Made by a program: the position numbers and the translations under genes. Positions 15,740 through 23,511 of a DNA stretch of 64,000 bases are shown piece after piece (within the stretch, counting starts at the first letter, position 1; every line of letters begins with the position of its first letter). The notes under the pieces are model-generated. The model did no database searches and was not told the DNA's origin. It worked only from the letters and a program-made list of their open reading frames with translations. The DNA comes from JASTVH01 sp042862465 (GTDB taxonomy: Bacteria > Pseudomonadota > Gammaproteobacteria > Pseudomonadales > Oleiphilaceae), in assembly GCA_042862465.1 (NCBI GenBank), contig JASTVH010000006.1:273077-337076 (forward strand), in the 5' to 3' direction.

Positions 15740-17504
15740 CACCTTGATCGTGGTTGGAGCCCGACTGAATTCCAGCCGTTTACCGCGTAAACACTTACTG
15801 CCTCTGGCGGGCAAACCGCTTATCGAAAGGTTGTTTGAGCGTCTGGAAACCATAGGTGGTGATCGCAAAATTGTACTGGCCACTACTGCGGATGAGTTCA
15901 ACAAGCCGCTGGTAGAGTGGGCGGAAGGAACGGGTAGAGAAGTCTATGCCTATGAGGGGGATGTGGATGATCTCGTTGGGCGCATTCATGCCCTTTTTGA
16001 GCGGGTTCGGCCTCGCCGACTGGTGTATATATGTGGCGACTGTCCCTTGATAGATTCGCAGCTTATTGAGAGGTTGCTTGAGGCCCTCGCCCAGACCAAA
16101 TCCGGGCAGATGGCTCACCAGGCCAAGGTAGCCCCCGATCCTGAAGGCCGGGAAACCGTTCACGAGGGAATACATGTTTACAGTGCCGAAGGCTGGCAGC
16201 GTTTGGAACAAAAATCCGTGACCGCATTGGAGCGAGAGCACGTAGGTTTGGCCGATCGTGAAAATCCGGTTCTCGATGCAGTATACATCGATCTTCCGGA
16301 ATCCCACTGGGGGATAAAGCAACGCTTCTCAGTGGATACGGCGGCCGATTACCACTTTCAGGAGCTGGTTTATAGTCGCTGGTTCAGCAGGAATGCACCC
16401 AGCAAACCGGTTGATATCAATTGGCTACTGCAAGAACTCCGCTCTCATCCCGAGCTTCGAGCCATAAATGCCCATGTGATGCAAAAATCGGGATTTCGCA
16501 GATACGGGAAGGCCTTGTTCCTGGCCGAGGCATCCCCTCGAAGAGGGCTGGGACAGTTACGGAGAATGGTCACCCTGGCGGAAAGGTTGCAGGAAGAGTC
16601 GGGCATGGGTGCCGAAATCTGGATTCTGGGAGAAGAAACTGAACTGGATTGGCTTAAGTTTACGCATCAACGCTGGTTTATCTCAGTAGAGACACTCATT
16701 CAAGAGCTAGAGAAGCATTCTGCTTCTTTAGTGGTCGTTGATCTTTGGCCTCAGAACACTCCAAGTTGGAGGCACTTGCGGCAAAGCCTAAAAAAAATTA
16801 AAAATAGTGGGACTTACTTGGTCGGCATCGACAGGATGACGGAATGGCACAGTGTGTGTGATTCAGTGATCGTCCCGGGCTTCTATCTCTCAAAGCGAAC
16901 ATCCTCAACAAAGGTTGTATATGGCCTGGAGTATGTGATTCTTCCACGACAACTGCCGGTTGATTTGGCGGCCGCAAACAACTGTGATGTTTTGGTGTTG
17001 ACTGGAGGGAGTGATGCTTGTGGGTATGGTTCCTTTCTCCCGGACAGGCTTGACCGCTATCTGCCTCCCTCAACTCACCTGCTGTGGGTACAAGGACCTT
17101 ATGCCGTGGCTCCTCGGTTGCCGCGAAATACTCGGTGCCAATGGAGAATTGTGCGGTCGCCCGGACAGCTGGAGCAATTGATCAGTTCGGCCAAGGTCGT
17201 ACTGGCGGTGTATGGAGTGTCCGTCCTCGAGGCATTGGCGGCTTGTGTCCCAACAGTAGTCTTACCTGCTCCGGGGGTGGTGGCCCCGGAGGAACTGGAG
17301 GATTTTGAAGCTCTTGGAGTAGCATTGGTATGGCGAACACCGCAAACGGATGAGCCCGTGTTGCTGCGAGACTTGCTTTCCAGTGAATCGCTTCGATATG
17401 AGGTTCATCAGCACTTGGCCGCCAAGGATTTGAAAAATGGTACGGCTCGTGTAGTGAGCCATGTGCTCAAAGGATTGGCTCGGAGTTCTGAGGGCAAGGT
17501 TTAG
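15732..17504 (+). CDS. Fused CMP-nonulosonic acid synthetase-like (PseF/SpsF) and PseG-like protein
   Basis: This 590-residue protein joins two enzymes usually made separately. Residues 1 to ~240 are a cytidylyltransferase-like domain (VVGARLNSSRLPRKHLLPLAG, VYICGDCPLID) that would activate the sugar acid with CTP. Residues ~255-590 resemble PseG, the GT-B-like UDP-sugar hydrolase (LFLAEASPRRGLGQLRRM at the domain start; VLVLTGGSDACGYGSF; VYGVSVLEALAACVPTVVLP). The PseG motif GxGHxxR reads GLGQLRR here, with Gln at residue 275 where the catalytic His is expected, so hydrolase activity may be lost or altered. GTG 15732 is chosen because GGAGGT lies 7 bases upstream and SpsF-like homology begins at once; the longer GTG at 15714 is less likely. 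It overlaps the convergent sulfotransferase by 4 bases. Confidence 0.75.
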   Translation: MTDTLIVVGARLNSSRLPRKHLLPLAGKPLIERLFERLETIGGDRKIVLATTADEFNKPLVEWAEGTGREVYAYEGDVDDLVGRIHALFERVRPRRLVYICGDCPLIDSQLIERLLEALAQTKSGQMAHQAKVAPDPEGRETVHEGIHVYSAEGWQRLEQKSVTALEREHVGLADRENPVLDAVYIDLPESHWGIKQRFSVDTAADYHFQELVYSRWFSRNAPSKPVDINWLLQELRSHPELRAINAHVMQKSGFRRYGKALFLAEASPRRGLGQLRRMVTLAERLQEESGMGAEIWILGEETELDWLKFTHQRWFISVETLIQELEKHSASLVVVDLWPQNTPSWRHLRQSLKKIKNSGTYLVGIDRMTEWHSVCDSVIVPGFYLSKRTSSTKVVYGLEYVILPRQLPVDLAAANNCDVLVLTGGSDACGYGSFLPDRLDRYLPPSTHLLWVQGPYAVAPRLPRNTRCQWRIVRSPGQLEQLISSAKVVLAVYGVSVLEALAACVPTVVLPAPGVVAPEELEDFEALGVALVWRTPQTDEPVLLRDLLSSESLRYEVHQHLAAKDLKNGTARVVSHVLKGLARSSEGKV

Positions 17505-18307
17505 ATGTATCCGAGAGCCCGCATCTCGGGCCCTGCAACAGTCTTGATCAGTTTTTGGGTGAAAGCCGGTATTTCGAAGGCCCAGCCTTTCGTTTTTCCT
17601 TTCCTAAGGTGAGTGGGACTGCTGGCTTTCATTAGATCGAAATCGGTTAGGGCGCATACCTTTTCGATGTCTTCGGTGCCAAAAGATAGTCCGAACATTG
17701 CTAGCTCGCTGGCAATTTGAGAGACGATTGATCTTTTGTTTTCTACAAGATCCTCATACCTTATCAAGTTGAACCAATCCGGCTTTTCCAAATAGGCACG
17801 CACATGGTCTCTCCAACGAGAAGACCATTTGAGGGCAAATTCTTCTCGTTCGAAAATCTCTTCTACGTTCTTTATTCTAGCTTCGGGAAACATTTGGAAG
17901 TATTCCGGCCTTACGACATGATGTGCAGTACTCAAATAGACTGCTCTTGGGTCGCGAACCAAATAGTACCTTGCCCCTTCGGCGATATGACGCCCCCAGA
18001 ATTCAAAATGCTCCTCCGTGAAGCAATCATGAGTCCAAATAATGGAAGCAGTTTTGAAGAATACTTCCAAATTTTTCACACTTTGATTTTTGGGGGGGGC
18101 CTTAACAATCAATTCACCGCGTGAGGATAAATGAACATTGTCAACAAATTCGTGGCTATCGAAGATTTTTCCCTCGTAGCAACAATGTTGTGAGTTAGCG
18201 AATGAGTCTTTGTAGGAGGAAAAGTGAGACTTCCTATCCAAAAGATTCTTAAATACGCTCCACAACAGGTAATTGCCAGACTTCGGCATGCCGTTCATTA
18301 AAAGCAA
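17501..18307 (-). CDS. PAPS-dependent sulfotransferase domain protein
   Basis: This ~268-residue protein has the two PAPS-binding motifs of cytosolic-type sulfotransferases: GMPKSGNYLLW at residues 6-16 and YLVRDPRAVYLS near residue 118. RYEDLVENK is also typical of the family. It would move sulfate to a hydroxyl or amine, plausibly on the flagellin glycan given that the flagellin gene lies next upstream. The first beta strand needs a start near TTG 18307, with GGAGA 5 bases before it; ATG 18298 would trim the strand. A C8 tract lies inside the coding region. Base composition is more AT-rich than in the first 17 kb. Confidence 0.8.
   Translation of the reverse strand: MLLMNGMPKSGNYLLWSVFKNLLDRKSHFSSYKDSFANSQHCCYEGKIFDSHEFVDNVHLSSRGELIVKAPPKNQSVKNLEVFFKTASIIWTHDCFTEEHFEFWGRHIAEGARYYLVRDPRAVYLSTAHHVVRPEYFQMFPEARIKNVEEIFEREEFALKWSSRWRDHVRAYLEKPDWFNLIRYEDLVENKRSIVSQIASELAMFGLSFGTEDIEKVCALTDFDLMKASSPTHLRKGKTKGWAFEIPAFTQKLIKTVAGPEMRALGYI
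18092..18099 (-). repeat. C8 homopolymer inside the sulfotransferase gene
   Basis: Eight G on the plus strand are eight C in the coding strand, specifying the Pro-Pro of VKAPPKNQS near residue 72. A one-base slip would frameshift the gene about a quarter of the way in, so the sulfotransferase could be phase-variable. Confidence 0.8.
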
Positions 18308-18497
18308 GGATGTCTCCAGGTGTGCTACCGGTCATCTGTTCAAGATAACGGGGGTGAAAACCAACTGTTAATTAGCCGTTCCACCCTGAAAAACTGCTTT
18401 ATGCTCATGCTCTTTTTCCGTGATCTGATTGGCTAAGTCTAGGATGTTCAAAAAAGCAGTCCGCCATAAGACCCAAAGATCAAATAAAAGCTAAAGA

Positions 18498-18523
18498 GGG
18501 AGGTAAACCGCAGTTTGCCTCCC
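18498..18523 (-). terminator. Rho-independent-type terminator of the first flagellin gene
   Basis: GGGAGGTAAAC (18498-18508) pairs with GTTTGCCTCCC (18513-18523) with one wobble around a 4-base loop. On the minus strand it is followed by a T-rich stretch (CTCTTTAGCTTTTATTTG) 29 bases after the flagellin stop. The rest of 18308-18552 shows no gene. Confidence 0.75.
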
Positions 18524-18552
18524 ACTACACTTCGTTACCTTATTTGCTTTAT

Positions 18553-20673
18553 TTAACCCTGCAGCAATTGTAGCACCTGCTGGGGCTGGCCGTTAGCTTG
18601 CGCTAATATTGATAGGCCGGCCTGCTGCAATACCTGAGTCCGAGAAAGCTCAGCTGTTTCCTTTGCAAAATCAGCGTCTCGAATCCGGGAATTCGCGGCG
18701 GTTAGATTCTCCGAAGTGATTTGCTGGTTTTGGATTGTTGATTCAAAACGGTTCTGGATTGCACCGAGTTGTGCGCGTTGAAAGTTGATCTTGGTCAGTG
18801 CATTGTCAACGGCGGTGAGTGCATCCAGAGCTCCATCCACGGAGCTGACATCAACATCGCGGATCAACTGCCCTTGATCCCCTGATCCAAATGTGCCGAT
18901 TTCGAAGCCTGAGTTGCTTATATTTCCCGTTAGAGAACCGAGTTCTATCGGGCCAGCACTTTGAAGGGTAATAGAGCTGCGTTGAACGTAGTCAGCTCCT
19001 GCAACGGCACTGATTGCAGCACCTGTGTCATCGGTCAGCCCCAAATCGGTGGAGTCGGTATTTGCACCAGAGGTGACATTAAAATTGTCGAGCGCAATAT
19101 TGCGTCCATCTTCTGCAATCAATCGATAGGTGGAGCCGAAAGCTTCAGCCTTAACGCCAGTCTGCCCCGCTTTGTTATTGATAGCAGTGACGATGGCACC
19201 TTGGCGGTCTGCAACCGTGTCAGAGGCTGGGGATGCCACATTAATGGTGACACCGTTGATCTCAAAAGATGCCGACAAAGCGTTGCTGCCCGCAGGGATT
19301 GCGCCCGCTGTTAGGATTGTGCTGTTCGCACGGGCGGTGACGCCAGTCTGATCGGAAACGTCATTGATTGCGGCTGCCTTGGAGATGGCGCTTGTGTTCT
19401 TTGAGTCTGTTGATGCCGTGTCATCTGGAGCTCTGGACGGACCAATTGGTACGCCGTTCACCACCAAGTCACCAGAGAGCATTTGCTGAGCTGGCACCTC
19501 TTCACTTACAGCACCACTATTATTGCCATTGAAGGTGGCAACTTGTAGCCCAGCGTTAGAAATTTTCCCGGTTGTAGTATCGAGCTCAATATCCGAACCG
19601 TCTTCAGATATTAGGGTAAAGGTTCCTGCGTAGGATACGGTTGCAGCAGTGGCGGCAGCCAGACCGTAATTAGAAGCTTGGACTGTAGAGCTACCGGCAG
19701 TGCCTTCAATGGTGATGTTGCGCCCATCAGTAGCACGGAGCGTGATGCCGGTATCCGAGCTACCATCAAAGACCGCTTCAACGCCAGTTTGGCCGGTGCG
19801 TTCATTGATAGCGGTAGCCACATTCTGAAGATTGACTTCGGCACTCAGGTTTGAGTCCTTCGATAAGTTGATCGATGTTCCATTGATTACCACGGTACCA
19901 CTGCTGGTGGTGGTGTTGGGGAAGCTGGTTCCAGACACAACGTTATCATTGACGATAGCGTTTACGCCGGTTTTCCCAGAAACATCGTTAATTGCAGCTG
20001 CCTTTGCGATGGCACTAGCACCATTATCGGCTGTGGAGAACGCGTCGTCGACCCCGGTCGATGCGGGAACCGCGATGCCATTGATGACCAAATCACCAGC
20101 AGCGAGATTCGCCAACTGCGTCGGGTCTTGAGGTTCTGAACTGATACCATCCGTTTCCGAAGTTCCCAGTTGATCAACAGTGGAGCCTGCGATGCCGAAA
20201 GTAACGCTTTCTCCTTCATTGGCACCAATCTGGAAAGTGACGTCTTGGAAGGTGCCATCCAGAAGCTTGGTGCCATTGAAGTTGGTCTGATCTGCAACCC
20301 TTTGAATTTCTTTTTTGAGTTGCTGCACTTCTTCGTTAAGTGCATCCCGATCAATTGCGCTGTTGGTAGCGTTTGCGGACTGAAGCGCCAAATCTCGGAT
20401 GCGCAGGAGATTTTCAGTCATCGCTCCCAAAGCACCCTCAGCGGTTTGCGCTAATGACACCCCGTCTCCAGCGTTGCGAATGGCAACACCCAATCCACGT
20501 GTCTGGGCTGTGAAGCGCGTGGAAATCGCCAGACCGGCGGCGTCATCCTTCGCACTGTTAATCCGCAGCCCTGAGGAAAGGCGTTCTAATGCCGTTTGAT
20601 TGGCCGATTGGCTTTTGTCGAGATTTCGCTGCGCGTTTATCGACGCAATATTGGTATTAATGATTTGAGGCAT
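18553..20673 (-). CDS. Flagellin (long form, flagellin A)
   Basis: This 706-residue flagellin forms the filament with the second flagellin. The conserved N-terminal D0/D1 region begins MPQIINTNIASINAQRN and has LSSGLRINSAKDDAAGLAIS; the C-terminal ~85 residues (AVDNALTKINFQRAQLGAIQNR to the end) close the coiled-coil core. The middle ~480 residues hold repeated flagellin-IN-type units such as GDLVINGIAVP and GDLVVNGVPIGP, each followed by SAI-(A/S)-KAAAINDVS, and are rich in Ser/Thr, the usual targets of Maf glycosylation. It is much longer than most ~490-residue flagellins. AAGGAGG lies 6 bases before the ATG. A sigma-54-like site lies 138 bases upstream. Confidence 0.95.
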   Translation of the reverse strand: MPQIINTNIASINAQRNLDKSQSANQTALERLSSGLRINSAKDDAAGLAISTRFTAQTRGLGVAIRNAGDGVSLAQTAEGALGAMTENLLRIRDLALQSANATNSAIDRDALNEEVQQLKKEIQRVADQTNFNGTKLLDGTFQDVTFQIGANEGESVTFGIAGSTVDQLGTSETDGISSEPQDPTQLANLAAGDLVINGIAVPASTGVDDAFSTADNGASAIAKAAAINDVSGKTGVNAIVNDNVVSGTSFPNTTTSSGTVVINGTSINLSKDSNLSAEVNLQNVATAINERTGQTGVEAVFDGSSDTGITLRATDGRNITIEGTAGSSTVQASNYGLAAATAATVSYAGTFTLISEDGSDIELDTTTGKISNAGLQVATFNGNNSGAVSEEVPAQQMLSGDLVVNGVPIGPSRAPDDTASTDSKNTSAISKAAAINDVSDQTGVTARANSTILTAGAIPAGSNALSASFEINGVTINVASPASDTVADRQGAIVTAINNKAGQTGVKAEAFGSTYRLIAEDGRNIALDNFNVTSGANTDSTDLGLTDDTGAAISAVAGADYVQRSSITLQSAGPIELGSLTGNISNSGFEIGTFGSGDQGQLIRDVDVSSVDGALDALTAVDNALTKINFQRAQLGAIQNRFESTIQNQQITSENLTAANSRIRDADFAKETAELSRTQVLQQAGLSILAQANGQPQQVLQLLQG

Positions 20674-21194
20674 GTTTTCCTCCTTAGCTGCTTCGTCAGT
20701 GCGAAGCTCTGTTTTTCAAGCTCTAGTCTGTTTGTATCTGCCGTTTCCGCTAGAAGCCTCTTTTGGGAATTTGCTTTTCTTCCGCCGAAACTTCACTTGC
20801 CGAAAACCAAGCGACAAATGTGCCAACTTTGTTTTTTTGAGTATAAGGCTATGTATGATAGGGACTTTTAGTGTGTGCGAGTTTTGCTGCGCAGACTAGG
20901 AAAGGCGGATGATTGTCGCGCGGTAGGTCTTTACGCCGGCAAGAGCGGCAGGAAATTGCCGGCCGCTAAAAAGCAAAAGGCGCGTCCGGTTCTAGGCGTT
21001 TGTTGGTATGCCGCAGGCCTGGATTGACCAGAGAAAAATTAGACGATCAGGTTAGGGGAGCAAAGGCATCATGAGTTAGGGGTGGTCTTTATGTGCACGG
21101 ATGTTGTTTGATGGAGACTGCCCTTTGTAAAGGCTATAGTGGGGAGTCGTGAGACCTTTGGCAATAATGTTTATCAATTGGATGGAGCCTATCA
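20674..21194. other. Divergent intergenic region between flagellin A and maf
   Basis: This 521-base stretch has no credible gene. It holds the flagellin A leader and its sigma-54-like promoter (20811-20825), and an inverted repeat GCCGGCAA/TTGCCGGC at 20935-20942 and 20956-20963 that could be a hairpin or regulator site. No convincing sigma-28 site was found for either flanking gene. GGAG at 21184-21187 is the maf ribosome-binding site. Confidence 0.7.
20811..20825 (-). promoter_or_regulatory. Candidate sigma-54 promoter of flagellin A
   Basis: The minus strand reads TGGCACATTTGTCGC, matching TGGCAC-N5-TTGC with a single mismatch and perfect GG/GC spacing. The start codon is 138 bases downstream. 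The site has the same form as the one before the TPR-methyltransferase gene. Confidence 0.65.
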
Positions 21195-23324
21195 ATGGCG
21201 AATGAGACGGTACCCAATCCGGCTGCACCTTTTTTAGCGAGGCGCGAGAGAAACCTGCATTATTTCCAGAAGCATTATCCGCATTTGTACCGTTTTTTCC
21301 GTAGCTACAAAATGCAACAACTTCAGCTTAATATCCTGACCGAAACGGATGAAGTGGATCTGCTTGAGAAAGGGGTGTCTCTGTACAATCATCAGGCGAA
21401 AAAATACGCTAAAAAAGAAGTGGAGAAATTCAGATCAGTGTTCCACGAAGGGGTAGTGGTTCAAACTGTCAATCCGACGTTCGCCGGTTCGTATCACCAT
21501 CCAAGGTTCGCCCATAGGGCAGTTGACCGGCTTCTTCATCGATCGCCTTTGCAAAAGGCACATTTCCGTGGGTATAGACTCCGTAATTACTATCCAATGA
21601 TTGTCTTCCTGGGATTGGGGCTCGGGTATCAAGTAGAGCACATGATCAATGCCCATGCGGTAGAAAACGCGCTAATTGTAGAGCCTGATACAGATGTCTT
21701 TGCTGCAAGCCTTTATGCTATCGATTGGGTTTCGGTTTGTGAGCAGTTTTCTGTGGATAAAGGGCGGACACTGCATTTTCTCGTGGGCATTGAGAAAAAC
21801 GAAGACATGCTCTGGGGCGCGGTTTGGAATGAGCTGATTCAGCGCTGCCCTGTCTTCCCGGCCTTAACGCTGTTCTTCGTACATCGGGGAAATAAATTAT
21901 TTAATAGCGTGGCAGATCGTATTAACAAAGAAATGCACCTGTTTCTCGGAAGTTGGGGGCATTACGACGACGAAATTCGGCAGTTAAATAATGCTCTACA
22001 TACCTTCCATCAAAATATTCCCATTATACCTGATCATGAAGTGCTTGACCCAAATTTGCCAGTAGCAATCGTTGGGAGTGGGCCCTCTCTGGATGCCCGG
22101 CTAACCCAGATTACGAAATATCGGGAGAAGATGCTGGTGGTGTCAGCCGGTACTGGATTAAAACCGCTACTTGATGCGGATATAACTCCTGACTTTCACG
22201 TGGAGCTTGAATCTGATGCCGTGGTTTACAAAGTTCTTACGGCTCTTGACCTTAAAAAGCTTAAACAGGTGCGCTTGATTGCGCCCTCTCATGTTTGTCC
22301 AAAGGTCTGGTCGCTTTTTAGTAATTACCGTTATTATTTCAAGAAAGAAAGCGCTATTGGTGCTTCTTTCGGGCAAGAGGGTGAAATACTTGCAGATGGC
22401 ACGCCGACTTGTACCAATGCCGCGTTCGTAATTGCGCGTCATTTGGGAGGGCGAACATTTTTCCTCTTTGGCTTAGATTATGGATTCCACTCTGCTGAAA
22501 GGCATCACTCGAAAAGTGCTTACTATTACAATCTGCCTGAGGGGGCACCAAAGGCGAAGAAAATCCAAGGGCGCAACAATTTATTACCTGAGTATGGAGT
22601 CCATGGCGAAGAAATGTTTACGCGGCCCATTTATTATTCCTCACGGCGTAAACTTGAGTTGGCAATGGGAGATGCCCTGACTGAGGCAGGAAAGTACAAT
22701 TTTTATAGTTGTTCCGATGGTGCTCGAATAGAACATACCACATGGTTGAGCCAGGCAGCGTTTGAAAGCCAGATGGCAGACGCATCAACAAACTTAGATA
22801 TGGCGCGGTTAAAGAGCGTAGAAAAAGTCTTCTCGCCGACCGCGCGTCGTGTTGATGTTGGCATGGTAAATGAGGAGTTAATGAAGACGAGAAAAGCACT
22901 GAAAGTATTGGGCGATGAAATTGAAGACCTTTTTAAAAGTCGCAAACTTGAGGGCGATAAGGACTGTTTGCGTCTTGCACTCAGAGTGAATACTTATGCC
23001 CAAAAGGTCCTGCAGGAAATGAAACCGGGTTTTTATTACATGGTGAGAGGAACGCTATGGCATTTCCTCTATGCGGGGTTGACCCATGCGTTGGCCATTG
23101 AAGATAAGGACGCGCGAAGGAAGTTTCTCCGTGTCTGGGAGAAAGCAATTGTTAAAACCTTCCAGCAATTACCGGATCACTTTAAAGCCGTGACCAACAA
23201 GACCTTTGATATTGATTCTGATCCTTGGGTACTGCAGCGCATTGGGGATGAAGAAAAATCGCCCGGCGAATGGTTTGACAAAGCAGGTGTTAAACCGCCC
23301 GAAGGCGTTACGGTCATCCAATAA
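21195..23324 (+). CDS. maf: Maf-family flagellin glycosyltransferase (motility accessory factor)
   Basis: This 709-residue protein is of the Maf/DUF115 (MAF_flag10) type, cytoplasmic glycosyltransferases that attach CMP-activated pseudaminic- or legionaminic-type sugars to flagellin before export. Visible features are the N-terminal helical region (NLHYFQKHYPHLYRFF), FLGLGLGYQVEHM near residue 140, the central catalytic block PVAIVGSGPSLDARL near residue 293, DADITPDFHVELESD near 328 and FFLFGLDYGFHSAERHH near 425. It sits between two flagellin genes and near the nonulosonic acid genes, so it probably acts on both flagellins. Base composition is AT-rich compared with the first 17 kb. Confidence 0.9.
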   Translation: MANETVPNPAAPFLARRERNLHYFQKHYPHLYRFFRSYKMQQLQLNILTETDEVDLLEKGVSLYNHQAKKYAKKEVEKFRSVFHEGVVVQTVNPTFAGSYHHPRFAHRAVDRLLHRSPLQKAHFRGYRLRNYYPMIVFLGLGLGYQVEHMINAHAVENALIVEPDTDVFAASLYAIDWVSVCEQFSVDKGRTLHFLVGIEKNEDMLWGAVWNELIQRCPVFPALTLFFVHRGNKLFNSVADRINKEMHLFLGSWGHYDDEIRQLNNALHTFHQNIPIIPDHEVLDPNLPVAIVGSGPSLDARLTQITKYREKMLVVSAGTGLKPLLDADITPDFHVELESDAVVYKVLTALDLKKLKQVRLIAPSHVCPKVWSLFSNYRYYFKKESAIGASFGQEGEILADGTPTCTNAAFVIARHLGGRTFFLFGLDYGFHSAERHHSKSAYYYNLPEGAPKAKKIQGRNNLLPEYGVHGEEMFTRPIYYSSRRKLELAMGDALTEAGKYNFYSCSDGARIEHTTWLSQAAFESQMADASTNLDMARLKSVEKVFSPTARRVDVGMVNEELMKTRKALKVLGDEIEDLFKSRKLEGDKDCLRLALRVNTYAQKVLQEMKPGFYYMVRGTLWHFLYAGLTHALAIEDKDARRKFLRVWEKAIVKTFQQLPDHFKAVTNKTFDIDSDPWVLQRIGDEEKSPGEWFDKAGVKPPEGVTVIQ

Positions 23325-23376
23325 TGACTGTTAACACTCAGTTACAATAAAGTCGCAATTTGGGGGGATTTGAGGC

Positions 23377-23403
23377 TAAAGCTTCTTCTGATCTCGCCGT
23401 TAA
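23377..23403 (+). promoter_or_regulatory. Sigma-28 (FliA) promoter of flagellin B
   Basis: TAAAGCTT (23377-23384), an 11-base spacer, then GCCGTTAA (23396-23403). This is an almost perfect match to TAAAGTTT-N11-GCCGATAA. It lies 108 bases before the flagellin B start. Confidence 0.9.
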
Positions 23404-23511
23404 ACGTAATAGCAGGGCAGCGAACCGCGGTTAAACGGGCTGCAAGCGCCTTGCCTACTTTTGACGGCCCGCGGGGTCACTGCAAATGATCAGTCAGACA
23501 GGAGAAGCGTC

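Noticed and set aside
21004..21018. Sigma-54 promoter for maf (TGGTATGCCGCAGGC)
   Set aside because: GG and GC spacing is right but the flanking bases match poorly; too weak to annotate.
20674..21194. Sigma-28 promoters for flagellin A or maf
   Set aside because: GCCGCTAA at 20962-20969 lacks a matching -35 at the right spacing, and the minus strand has no TTANCGGC-type site.
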